Shown here: in pieces, positions 40,348 through 47,943 of the stretch
How positions within the stretch are numbered: position 1 is the stretch's first letter
Layout: every line of letters starts with the position of its first letter
Origin: Kineococcus gynurae
GTDB taxonomy: Bacteria; Actinomycetota; Actinomycetes; Actinomycetales; Kineococcaceae
Length of the DNA stretch: 64,000 bases
Direction: 5' to 3' (one strand)
Assembly (NCBI RefSeq): GCF_050871315.1
Contig: NZ_JBJLRE010000005.1
The notes under the pieces: generated by a model
Databases searched by the model: none
What the model was told of the DNA's origin: nothing
What the model saw: only the letters and a program-made list of their open reading frames with translations
Translations under genes and position numbers: made by a program

Positions 40348-41552
40348 CAGCGACCTCCCTCGTTCTGCCCGCCGGCGGCGAGCTCGTCGTCGTGGCGGGC
40401 CCAGGCGGCGAGGAACTCGTCGCGCTCGGCCTGGACCTGGGCGTGGGGCTCGGCGTAGGCGTGGTCGAACATGGCCGCCGGGTGGGGGTCGACGAGGGCG
40501 CGGACCCCGGCGCGGACGCGTTCGGCGAGCTCGTCGGACTCCGTCGCGAGCGCGCTCTCGAAGGCCTCGTCGAGGATGCCCTCGGCCCGCAGGTAGGTCT
40601 CGACGCGGTCGAGGGGGTCCTTGGCCCGCCACTCCTCCACCTCGGCCGCGTTGCGGTAGCGGGTCGGGTCGTCGGACGTCGTGTGCGCACCCATCCGGAA
40701 CGTGTAGGCCTCGACGAACGTCGGGCCCTCGCCGCGCCGCGCCCGCTCCAGCGCCGAGCGCACCACGGCCAGCACCGCCAGCACGTCGTTGCCGTCGACC
40801 AGGACGCCCGGCATCCCGAACCCGTCGGCGCGGCGGTGCAGCGCCACGGTGGACTGCCGTTCCACCGGCTCGGAGATGGCCCACTGGTTGTTCTGGCAGA
40901 AGAAGACGACGGGCGCGTGGTAGACGGAGGCGAAGGTCAGGGCCTCGCTGGCCTCCCCCTGCGCGGTCGCCCCGTCCCCGAAGCAGGCCACCACGGCCGC
41001 GTCGCGGGCCGGGTCGCCCGTGCCGACGGCACCGTCACGCTGCAGGCCCATCGCGTAACCGACCGCCGGGAGCATCTGCGCCGCGATGACCAGGGTGTAG
41101 GGGTGGACGTGGTGCTCGCGCGGGTCCCAGCCGCCGTGGTCGACCCCGCGGAAGATGCTCAGGACGTGCAGCGGGTCCACGCCGCGGGCGAAGGCGAGCC
41201 CGTGGTCGCGGTACCCGGGGAAGACGTGGTCGGGCTCGTGCAGCGCGTACCCGGCGCCCACCTGGGCCGCCTCCTGACCCCGGCACCCGGCCCAGAGCCC
41301 GAGCTCGCCCTGCCGCTGCAGGGCCTCGGCCTCGGCGTCGAACCGGCGCAGCAGGACCAACCGGCGGTAGAGCTCGAGCAGCTCGGCGTTGTCGAGGTCG
41401 AGCCGGTAGTCCGGGTGCTCGCGGCGGACGCCGTCGGGCCCCAGCAGCTGCACCAGACCGCGCGTCCGCTCACCCCCCGTCGGGGCGGGCGCCGCCGCGG
41501 GGGCGGTGGGCTCCCCGGCGGTCGGGTGGGGCGATACGTCGGCCTCGATCAC
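40347..41552 (-). CDS. bkdA: 2-oxoacid dehydrogenase E1 component, alpha subunit
   Basis: A 401-residue E1 alpha chain with a Pro/Ala-rich N-terminal extension of about 35 residues. The thiamine-diphosphate motif runs from FGDGATAQGE to FFCQNNQWA, and the phosphorylation-loop-like RMGAHTTSDDPTRYR is present. HDG-type histidines (GYRDHG; HHVHPYT) bind substrate. It is first in the three-gene operon. GTG 41552 has AGGAGG in front. The 200-base upstream gap carries a strong palindrome at 41642-41658. Confidence 0.92.
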   Translation of the reverse strand: MIEADVSPHPTAGEPTAPAAAPAPTGGERTRGLVQLLGPDGVRREHPDYRLDLDNAELLELYRRLVLLRRFDAEAEALQRQGELGLWAGCRGQEAAQVGAGYALHEPDHVFPGYRDHGLAFARGVDPLHVLSIFRGVDHGGWDPREHHVHPYTLVIAAQMLPAVGYAMGLQRDGAVGTGDPARDAAVVACFGDGATAQGEASEALTFASVYHAPVVFFCQNNQWAISEPVERQSTVALHRRADGFGMPGVLVDGNDVLAVLAVVRSALERARRGEGPTFVEAYTFRMGAHTTSDDPTRYRNAAEVEEWRAKDPLDRVETYLRAEGILDEAFESALATESDELAERVRAGVRALVDPHPAAMFDHAYAEPHAQVQAERDEFLAAWARHDDELAAGGQNEGGR

Positions 41553-41641
41553 GCGGTGTCCTCCTGCTGTCGTCGGCCCGGTCCAGCGACCCGGACGGGT
41601 TCAGGTCCGCCTGTTCCCGACCTGTCGGACGCAACCTACGG

Positions 41642-41658
41642 TTCCGTACCTTACGGAA
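41642..41658. promoter_or_regulatory. Operator-like palindrome upstream of bkd operon
   Basis: TTCCGTA-CCT-TACGGAA is a perfect 7-bp dyad, flanked by further short dyads (ACGGTTCCGT at 41638-41647; GTAC at 41661). It lies 90 bases before the E1 alpha start, within an AT-richer patch, and is likely the binding site of a bkd regulator that is not in this window. Confidence 0.65.
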
Positions 41659-41750
41659 GCGTACGTGACATCGCGGTGACTTCGCCAGGACCGGTGGCCG
41701 CCGAACAGGTGAGAGATCCGCGACGGGACCCGCGCGCGACGCGGGCCCGC

Positions 41751-42830
41751 TCAGCCCAGCAGGGACGCCGCCAACGAGAGCAGCCGGTCGTTGGCCTCGG
41801 TCTCGGCGACGGTGATGCGCAACCCCACCCCGGAGAACGGCCGTACGGCCAGACCCTCCCGGCCGAGCCCCTCGGCGAGCGCCGACGACCGCTCCCCGGC
41901 CCCCAGCCAGACGAAGTTGCCCTGCGCGTCGGGGACGTCCAGCCCGGCGGCCCGCAGCCCGTCCAGGACGCGGTGACGCTCGGCGACGAGGGCCGCGACC
42001 CGTCGGTCCAGCTCCGCCTCCGCGTCCGGTTCGAGCGAGGCGACCACCGCCGCCTGGGCCAGGGCGTTGACCCCGAACGGGGTGGCGGACCGGGTCAGGG
42101 TGGCCGCCACGTCGGGATGGGCCAACGCCCAGCCCACCCGCAGGCCGGCCAGGCCGTAGGCCTTGGAGAACGTCCGGAGCACGACCAGGTTGGGGTGCTC
42201 GCGGAACAGCTCGACCCCGTCGGGGGTGTCCGGGTCGTCCACGAACTCCCGGTAGGCCTCGTCGAGGACGACCAGGACGTGCGGCGGGACCGCGGCCAGG
42301 AACTCCCGCAGCTCGGCCTCGTGCACCGCCGGGCCGGTCGGGTTGTTCGGGCTGCAGACCAGGACCAGACGCGTCCGGTCGGTGACCGCCGCCGCCATGG
42401 CCGGCAGGTCGTGGCGGGCACCGGCGGCCAGCGGGACCCGGACGGCCACCGCGTCGGCGACGGCGGCGACGATCGGGTAGGCCTCGAAGCTCGGGTCGGC
42501 GAAGACGATCTCGTCCCCCGGGTCGCAGGTGATCTCGGCCAGCTGGGCCAGCAGCCGGACGCTGCCGGTGGCGGTGGCGACGCTCTCGGGGGCGACGTCG
42601 AAGCGCCGCGCGATGGCCGCGACCATGGCCCGCCCGGCCGGGTCGGGGTAGCGGTTGATCCCCGCGGCCGCCTCGGCGATGGCCCCGAGGACCGCGGGCA
42701 GCGGCGGGTAGGGGTTCTCGTTGGAGGACATCTTGAAGACGGTCAGCCCGTCGCGGGGACTGGCCGGGCGACCGGCCACGTAGGCGGGGACGCGTCCCAT
42801 GCTGGGACGGAGCCGAGGCGCAAGAACCAT
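41751..42830 (-). CDS. pat: HisC2/Pat-type aromatic (or histidinol-phosphate) aminotransferase
   Basis: A 359-residue class I/II PLP aminotransferase. Motifs: MSSNENPYPPLPAVLGAI, INRYPDPAGRAMVAAIA, CSPNNPTGPAVHEAEL, VLDEAYREFVDD and FSKAYGLAGLRVGW with the PLP Lys; the C-terminus has GLRITVAETEANDRLL. The overall pattern matches mycobacterial HisC2/Pat, which makes phenylalanine. It sits upstream of the bkd operon in the same direction but is separated by about 200 bases with a promoter. ATG 42830 is leaderless (TACCCT seven bases away). Confidence 0.88.
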   Translation of the reverse strand: MVLAPRLRPSMGRVPAYVAGRPASPRDGLTVFKMSSNENPYPPLPAVLGAIAEAAAGINRYPDPAGRAMVAAIARRFDVAPESVATATGSVRLLAQLAEITCDPGDEIVFADPSFEAYPIVAAVADAVAVRVPLAAGARHDLPAMAAAVTDRTRLVLVCSPNNPTGPAVHEAELREFLAAVPPHVLVVLDEAYREFVDDPDTPDGVELFREHPNLVVLRTFSKAYGLAGLRVGWALAHPDVAATLTRSATPFGVNALAQAAVVASLEPDAEAELDRRVAALVAERHRVLDGLRAAGLDVPDAQGNFVWLGAGERSSALAEGLGREGLAVRPFSGVGLRITVAETEANDRLLSLAASLLG

Positions 42831-42837
42831 GGGGGCA

Positions 42838-42846
42838 GGGTAGGTC
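42838..42846. promoter_or_regulatory. Back-to-back -10 hexamers for divergent genes
   Basis: TACCCT (42843-42838, minus) serves pat; TAGGTC (42841-42846, plus) stands six bases before GTG 42853. The two promoters overlap and should compete. Confidence 0.4.
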
Positions 42847-42960
42847 CGGCGGGTGGGCGCCCGGATCTCCGGCATAGCCGCCGGGGTCGTGGTGTTCCTG
42901 CCGGGGTGGGAGCCGCCGCGGCTGGCGCGCGGGGCACGACGAGCGGGACGGGTGGACGTC

Positions 42961-43470
42961 ATGGAACTGGTGGACTTCGAGGACGACCCGGCCCGCCTGC
43001 GGTCCACGTTCGCCCTCTTCCCTTCCGGGGTCGCGGCCCTCTCGGCGGTCGTCGAGGGACGCCCCACGGTGCTGGTCGCCTCGTCCTTCCAGGTGGGCAT
43101 CTCCGCCGACCCCCCGCTGGTGCTCTTCGCCGTGCAGCGCACCTCCCGCAGCTGGCCCGTCCTGCGGCGAGCCGGACGGATCGGGGTCTCCGTCCTCGGC
43201 GAGGTGCACGACGCGGCCGCGCGGCAGCTGGCCTCCCGGGCCGACGACCGGTTCCGCGGGATCCCCACCACGACGCTGCCGAACGGCGCGCACTTCGTGC
43301 AGGGCGCTCCCGTCTGGTTCGACACGAGCGTGCACGGGGAGTTCCCGGCGGGCGACCACGACGTGGTGCTGCTGCGGGTGCACGCCCTCGGCACCGACCC
43401 CGGGGCCGAACCGCTGGTGTTCCAGTCCTCGACGTTCCGTTCGCTCGTGCCGCGCCAGCCCGTGGCCTGA
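42961..43470 (+). CDS. Flavin reductase-like domain protein
   Basis: A 169-residue FMN-binding split-barrel: LRSTFALFPSGVAALSAVVEGRPTVLVASSFQVGISADPPLVLFAVQRTSRSWPVLRRAGRIGVSVLGEVHDAAARQLA is the typical flavin reductase order (FP-GVA, SF-VSAD-PPLV, S-SWP-LR). It reduces free flavin with NAD(P)H or supplies a monooxygenase, none of which is near. ATG 42961 is the conservative start; the leaderless GTG at 42853 would add 36 residues with a hydrophobic stretch unlike the family. Convergent with the alpha/beta hydrolase gene. Confidence 0.82.
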   Translation: MELVDFEDDPARLRSTFALFPSGVAALSAVVEGRPTVLVASSFQVGISADPPLVLFAVQRTSRSWPVLRRAGRIGVSVLGEVHDAAARQLASRADDRFRGIPTTTLPNGAHFVQGAPVWFDTSVHGEFPAGDHDVVLLRVHALGTDPGAEPLVFQSSTFRSLVPRQPVA

Positions 43471-43489
43471 CCGTCGTCGACCACGCGGT

Positions 43490-45106
43490 TCACCGCCGGG
43501 TCAACCGGTAGTCGGTGGCGGTGACGGTGGTGCCCGGCGCGTCCAGGAACGGGGCGGCCGACTCCAGGTAGGCGCGCAGGGCCGGGTCGTCGGAGGCGTC
43601 GACGGCCCGGGCCGTGCGCAGGTAGGCGTCGGACTCGTGGGCGGCCAGCCCCGCCCCCACGTCGGCGGTGACGACGATGCGCCCCTCCCCGCCGCCGGCC
43701 CGCACCCCGTCGAGACGGGGGACGAGATCGCCCGTGTGCTCCAGCTGCAGCACCCGCACGTCGGACGGTACGGGGATGCCGTCCACCGGGGACCCGGCGG
43801 TGAGGACGTGGGTGACGGTGAACTCCTCGCGCAGCCGGGGGTCGGCGGCCACGGCGGCCGCGGTCAGCCCGCCCTGGGAGTGCCCGGCGAGCAGCACCGG
43901 TTCGCCCGGGGCGATCCCGGCCTGCCGCATGGCCTCGACCACCCCGGCCTCGACCGCGGTGCCGGACCCGGCCACGAGGTCGAGGTTGGCCGTCAGGTCC
44001 ATCGGCGTCCCGCCGACCGGTGTCCCGGCCCGCCACGTCTGGGTCCCGGGGATCTCCACGATCCAGCTCCGCCGACCGCCCCGGACGACCTGCTCGACCC
44101 GGACGGTGCCCGGCGGGGGCGGTGCGGCCGGGGCCAGCCGGGAGGCGAGGTCGGCGCCACCGGACCACCCCCCGGAGTTGATGCGGACGCCCTGGAGGAT
44201 CTCCGCGACCCCGGTCGGGGCCCGCGCCGGGGTCCCGCGGCCCGGGGGCAGCCGCGTCACGGAGACCGCCGTGGCGCCGAAGACCGGGGCGACCGCGGCG
44301 AGACCGGTCAGCAGCCGGGCCACCCCGGCCGCGTCGGCGGCGACCTTGTCCGGGCTCCCGTCCCCGGCGAGGAGGAGCTCCGGGGAGCGCTGCGCCACCA
44401 CCGCGGCGAACAGCGGGGAGGCCGCCGCCCCCGCCCGGACCACCTCCGGGGTGAGCTCCACCAGCGCCTGGACGAGATCGGGGTGCTCGGCCAGTTCCGC
44501 GCCACCCGCCCGCAGGACGCGCACCGCGTCGCCCGCCACCTGCTCGTCCAGCCCGGTCAGTCCGTCGACCGCTGCGGAGCGCAGGGCGCCGCGTTCGGTC
44601 TCGTCGAGCTCGCCGTCGGCGAGACCCGCACCGGCCGTCCGCACCAGGTGCAGGGTGAGCCGGCCCGCGCGGTGGGCCAGGTCGAGGACCAGGAAGACGC
44701 CGGCGGCCTGCGCCGTGGCACCCAGGGCGAACGGGGCCAGGGCCAGGGCCGTCGCACCGGCCCGGGCCCGGGCCGCGGCGAGGACGGCACCCGCCGCGGC
44801 CTCACCGACCTCGTAGGCGAGCGCGGCGGTCTGCAGCTGCACCGCCGTCTCCGTGAGCCGGGCCGCGGCCAGCGCGGAGGTCGCCAGCAGTTCGGCCAGC
44901 GAGCCCACCGCCGTCGCGCCCTCGGCGGGGGCCGGCAGCGAGGCGGTCACGAGCTCCGGGGCGGCCAGCAGCCCCGCGGCCGAGGCGGTGATCTCGGCGA
45001 ACCGGACGGCCTGCGCGGACACCCGGTCGGCGACCCCGACGAGCTCGGCCGGGTCGACCGCAACCCGGACCCCGGACCCGGTCCGCACCGTGATGCCGCC
45101 GCTCAC
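43490..45106 (-). CDS. WXG-partnered alpha/beta hydrolase
   Basis: A 538-residue protein. The first about 290 residues are Ala-rich and helical, with long stretches like an ESX-type or DUF-like helical bundle plus a hydrophobic patch (ATALALAPFALGATAQAAGVFLVLDLA). The C-terminal part is an alpha/beta hydrolase: SWIVEIPGTQTW, nucleophile elbow LLAGHSQGGLTAAAVAADP with catalytic Ser, an Asp in EHTGDLVPRLD and a His in LAAHESDAYL. It overlaps the small WXG-like gene by four bases (GTGA). The arrangement resembles secreted effector/chaperone pairs of type VII systems, but no ESX machinery is present. Confidence 0.7.
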   Translation of the reverse strand: MSGGITVRTGSGVRVAVDPAELVGVADRVSAQAVRFAEITASAAGLLAAPELVTASLPAPAEGATAVGSLAELLATSALAAARLTETAVQLQTAALAYEVGEAAAGAVLAAARARAGATALALAPFALGATAQAAGVFLVLDLAHRAGRLTLHLVRTAGAGLADGELDETERGALRSAAVDGLTGLDEQVAGDAVRVLRAGGAELAEHPDLVQALVELTPEVVRAGAAASPLFAAVVAQRSPELLLAGDGSPDKVAADAAGVARLLTGLAAVAPVFGATAVSVTRLPPGRGTPARAPTGVAEILQGVRINSGGWSGGADLASRLAPAAPPPPGTVRVEQVVRGGRRSWIVEIPGTQTWRAGTPVGGTPMDLTANLDLVAGSGTAVEAGVVEAMRQAGIAPGEPVLLAGHSQGGLTAAAVAADPRLREEFTVTHVLTAGSPVDGIPVPSDVRVLQLEHTGDLVPRLDGVRAGGGEGRIVVTADVGAGLAAHESDAYLRTARAVDASDDPALRAYLESAAPFLDAPGTTVTATDYRLTRR

Positions 45107-45390
45107 CCGGCACCGCCGGCAGCGGCGCGGGCGAGCCGGCGCAACGCCCGACCCGCGTCCGCGCACGTCTCCTCGACCCGGTGCCCGAGCGCGACGTCGC
45201 CGCCGAGCCGTTCCCGGAACCGGTCGGCGGCCGGCGAGCGCCAGCCCGTCGGGTCCACCGCGGTGAGCGCCCGTACGGCCTGCCGGGCCGACTCACCCGC
45301 CGCCTCGGCCCGCCGGGCCAGGACCTCGATCCCCTCGCCCCCCGCTCCTCCGACCCCCGGCAGCAGCACGGTCGACCCCCTCCCGCTCAC
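45103..45390 (-). CDS. WXG100-like small helical protein
   Basis: A 95-residue protein with two predicted helices separated by GWRSPAADRFRERLG, a W-x-S/G turn followed by the A--F---L pattern of WXG100/ESAT-6 proteins. It starts GTG 45390; no good ribosome binding site is seen. Its stop overlaps the hydrolase start, so the two products are made together and may bind each other. The assignment is by size, turn motif and partner, and is moderate. Confidence 0.55.
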   Translation of the reverse strand: MSGRGSTVLLPGVGGAGGEGIEVLARRAEAAGESARQAVRALTAVDPTGWRSPAADRFRERLGGDVALGHRVEETCADAGRALRRLARAAAGGAG

Positions 45391-45544
45391 GACCCGGTAC
45401 GCGTCCCCGGTGGAATCCCGGGCACCGTCGGAACGCTAGGGACGGCGGGAGGTCGGGGTCCGACCCGGCGGAACGGTTGTGGACACCGCAGGATGATCCC
45501 GTCCCCTGTGGACAACGACGGGCGGGGGAGGAGAGGGGTACGCG

Positions 45545-46339
45545 ATGGGACGCACGCCCGCCGCGCCGGGGGATCCCGTGCACCGCAAGCAGGTACCCGG
45601 GGCGGACCCGACGTCGGTGACCTTCGAGGCGGCCGGGCTGCGGTGGCTGGCCAAGGCCGGCGGGGTCCGCGTCGTGCCCCTCCTCGACCAGGGGCCGGAC
45701 TTCCTGGTGCTGGAACGGGTCGAGCACCGCCGTCCCTCCCCCGCCGAGGCCGAGCGGTTCGGCCGGGACCTCGTGCGGACGCACGCCGCGGGTGCCCCCG
45801 CCTTCGGGGCGCTGCCCCCGGGAGCCGGCACCGGCTGGATCGCCGCCCTGCCCCTGCCCCCGACGCCGTCGGGGACGTCCTGGGGACGGTTCTACGCCCG
45901 CTGCCGCATCGCCCCCTTCGTCCGGGCCGGCCGCGACGCGGGGGCCTTCACCTCCGCGGACGTCGAGGTGCTGGACCGGGTCTGCGCCCGGCTGGAGGAC
46001 GAGGAGGAGGCGCTCGTGACCGGGGTGGACGCGCCGGCGCGGCTGCACGGTGACCTTTGGTCGGGCAACGTCCTGTTCGGCCCCGAGGGGGCGGTGCTGA
46101 TCGACCCCTCCGCGCACGGTGGCCACCCCGAGACCGACCTGGCGATGCTCGCGCTGTTCGGGGCGCCGCACCTGGACCGCGTGCTGGCCGCCTACGAGGA
46201 GGCCGCGGGTACCCCGCCGGGCCGGGCCGCCCGCACCCCGCTGCACCAGCTCTACCCGCTGCTGGTCCACACCGTGCTGTTCGGCGGAACATACGCGGCG
46301 CAGACCGTGCGCGCGGCCCGCGACTGCGGGGCCCTGTGA
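45545..46339 (+). CDS. Fructosamine kinase family protein
   Basis: A 264-residue kinase-like fold. N-terminal FEAAGLRWLAKAGGVRVVPLLDQGPDFLVLERVE; catalytic loop LHGDLWSGNVLFGPEGAVLIDPSAHGGHPETDLAMLALFG, containing the HGDLWxGN and DP-A--GH-E-DLAM signatures of fructosamine-3-kinases. It probably phosphorylates ketosamines to reverse protein or amino-acid glycation. ATG 45545 follows GGAGAGGGG. Its stop overlaps the MOSC gene (GTGA), a common actinobacterial neighbour pair. Confidence 0.88.
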   Translation: MGRTPAAPGDPVHRKQVPGADPTSVTFEAAGLRWLAKAGGVRVVPLLDQGPDFLVLERVEHRRPSPAEAERFGRDLVRTHAAGAPAFGALPPGAGTGWIAALPLPPTPSGTSWGRFYARCRIAPFVRAGRDAGAFTSADVEVLDRVCARLEDEEEALVTGVDAPARLHGDLWSGNVLFGPEGAVLIDPSAHGGHPETDLAMLALFGAPHLDRVLAAYEEAAGTPPGRAARTPLHQLYPLLVHTVLFGGTYAAQTVRAARDCGAL

Positions 46340-46914
46340 GCCCGGCCGTCGCGCACGTCTACGAGATCGAGCTGCTGCACCTGCTCGTCTCGCCCGAGCA
46401 CGCCTACTTCGGGCGGCCCCGCGACGGGGCCGCCGACGTCGAGACCCACGACGCGACGAGCGTGGACCTGGTCGCGGGCAAGGGCATCCGCGGGGACCGG
46501 TTCTACGGAAAGGCCGCGCACATGGACGCGGCGGTGACCCTGCTCGCGCACGAGGCGTGGGTGGGGGTCGCCGAGGACCTGGGGCTCGACCCGGTGCCCG
46601 ACGTCCTGCTGGCGCGGCGCAACCTCGTCGTCCGCGGGATCGAGCTGGACCCGTTGCGCGGCAACGACTTCACCATCGAGACCGCCGGCGGCTCGGTCGT
46701 CCTGCACGGCGGGCGGCCCGCCGCCCCCTGCGCCTGGATGGACCGCGTCGTGGCTCCCGGCGCCCACGCGGCGCTGCGCGGGCGGGGCGGTCTGCGCTGC
46801 CGGGTCGTCACCGACGGCCGGCTCGTCCGTGGCCCGGCCCGCCTGCTCTCGCCGGTCGAGATGGACCCCGCCCGGGCCGCAGACGCCGTGCTGCGCCGGA
46901 CCCCGCTGCCCTGA
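46336..46914 (+). CDS. MOSC-domain protein
   Basis: A 192-residue single-domain MOSC protein: KGIRGDRFYGKAAHMDAAVTLLAHEAWVGVAEDLG, ARRNLVVRGIELDPLRGNDFTI, and the conserved Cys in APCAWMD. MOSC domains bind molybdenum cofactor or related metal-sulfur groups (YiiM-like proteins protect against hydroxylaminopurines). GTG 46336 overlaps the kinase stop. The gene ends 10 bases before the convergent lipoprotein gene. Confidence 0.87.
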   Translation: MSPAVAHVYEIELLHLLVSPEHAYFGRPRDGAADVETHDATSVDLVAGKGIRGDRFYGKAAHMDAAVTLLAHEAWVGVAEDLGLDPVPDVLLARRNLVVRGIELDPLRGNDFTIETAGGSVVLHGGRPAAPCAWMDRVVAPGAHAALRGRGGLRCRVVTDGRLVRGPARLLSPVEMDPARAADAVLRRTPLP

Positions 46915-46924
46915 AGACCCCGCC

Positions 46925-47626
46925 TCAGCGGACGTCGACCACGATCCGCGCGGGGTCGCTCAACCGCGTCAGGCGGTACTCGCGCACGTCGTCGTCCAGA
47001 CCCACGACGACCTGGGCCTGCCCCTCCCAGGCCCCCTCGACGTGCACCTCCTCGACGAGCTCGGCCCCCTCGGGCGCGTCCACGTCACCCCGGAAGGCCT
47101 GGCGCCCCGCGGAGTCCGTGGTGCCGTCGGCCCCGTTCGCGATGCCGGTCAGGCTGATGTCGAGGAACCGGTCGCCGTCGACGTCGAGCGGCTCCCCGGA
47201 GAAGTCCTGCACCGCGGTGCCGGTCGGGTTGGCGAACCACCCGACGGAGTCGCCGTCGGTCGGGGCGAGGTCCACGACGATGCGCTCGTAACCCTGGTGC
47301 ATGCCGAGCCGCACGCCCGTGATGCTGGAGCTGCCCGAGCCCGCGTACTCCGTGCGTCCCGCGATCGCGATCCAGGGGGTCTCGTCGCCGCCGGAGGGGG
47401 CGGGGTCGGCCGAGGCGCTCGCCCCGGCGCTCGGCGAGGGCGACGACGTGGCGCCGGACGAGCTCGACGACGTGGGGGTGCCCGACGTGGTGGCGGCCGG
47501 GGTCGAGGACACCGGAGCCGAGGCCGAGGCGACCGGGGTCGTGGCGGGGTCCGGATCCCCCCCACCGCACGCGCCCAGGCCGAGAGCGATCACGAACCCG
47601 CAACCCGCGGTGACGATCCGACGCAT
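46925..47626 (-). CDS. Lipoprotein with AMIN-like domain
   Basis: A 233-residue lipoprotein. Lipobox LGLGAC with Cys20 (approximate), then a Ser/Thr/Ala/Pro linker of 60 residues, then an AMIN-like C-terminal domain (GMHQGYERIVVDLAP...WFANPTGTAVQDFSGEPLDVDG, EVHVEGAWEGQAQVVVGLD, YRLTRLSDPARIVVDVR). Such domains occur in many actinobacterial surface lipoproteins and may bind cell-wall polymers. Start ATG 47626. Divergent from the DUF2945 gene, with a 77-base gap. Confidence 0.85.
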   Translation of the reverse strand: MRRIVTAGCGFVIALGLGACGGGDPDPATTPVASASAPVSSTPAATTSGTPTSSSSSGATSSPSPSAGASASADPAPSGGDETPWIAIAGRTEYAGSGSSSITGVRLGMHQGYERIVVDLAPTDGDSVGWFANPTGTAVQDFSGEPLDVDGDRFLDISLTGIANGADGTTDSAGRQAFRGDVDAPEGAELVEEVHVEGAWEGQAQVVVGLDDDVREYRLTRLSDPARIVVDVR

Positions 47627-47703
47627 CCTGTCCCCCTCTGGTGACTGTGGGTCCCATCATGGCCCCGGATGCGCCTCCAGCGATTCGGGGTCACCCTCCG
47701 AGC

Positions 47704-47904
47704 ATGGTGAAAGAGGGAGATCACGTCAGCTGGAAGACCCCCCAGGGCAAGACCGAGGGCGAGGTCGTGGAGAAGAAGACCGACGACTTCGAGCTCTACG
47801 GCCAGAAGCGTCGGGCCGACGAGGACGACCCCCAGGTCATCGTCGAGAGCGACAAGAGCGGCAAGAAGGCGGCGCACAAGGAGGAGTCCGTCGAGAAGGC
47901 GTGA
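47704..47904 (+). CDS. DUF2945 (hypervirulence-associated, TUDOR-like) protein
   Basis: A 66-residue protein: VKEGDHVSWKTPQGKTEGEVVEKKTDDFELYGQKRRADEDDPQVIVESDKSGKKAAHK. It matches the DUF2945 family of small SH3/Tudor-like proteins of unknown function. Highly charged, cytosolic. ATG 47704 is chosen since the family begins here; the in-frame GTG at 47641 would add a Pro-rich leader. It stands 39 bases before purB. Confidence 0.85.
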   Translation: MVKEGDHVSWKTPQGKTEGEVVEKKTDDFELYGQKRRADEDDPQVIVESDKSGKKAAHKEESVEKA

Positions 47905-47943
47905 CCGCACGGGCCGGGGTGGGCCCGTGGGACCATCAGGCAC

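Noticed and set aside
42853..42960. N-terminal extension of the flavin reductase from a leaderless GTG
   Set aside because: The promoter spacing fits, but the extra 36 residues are unlike the family; kept as an alternative only.
40392..43511. 1039-codon plus-strand ORF
   Set aside because: Shadow of bkdA, pat and flavin reductase genes; no domain.
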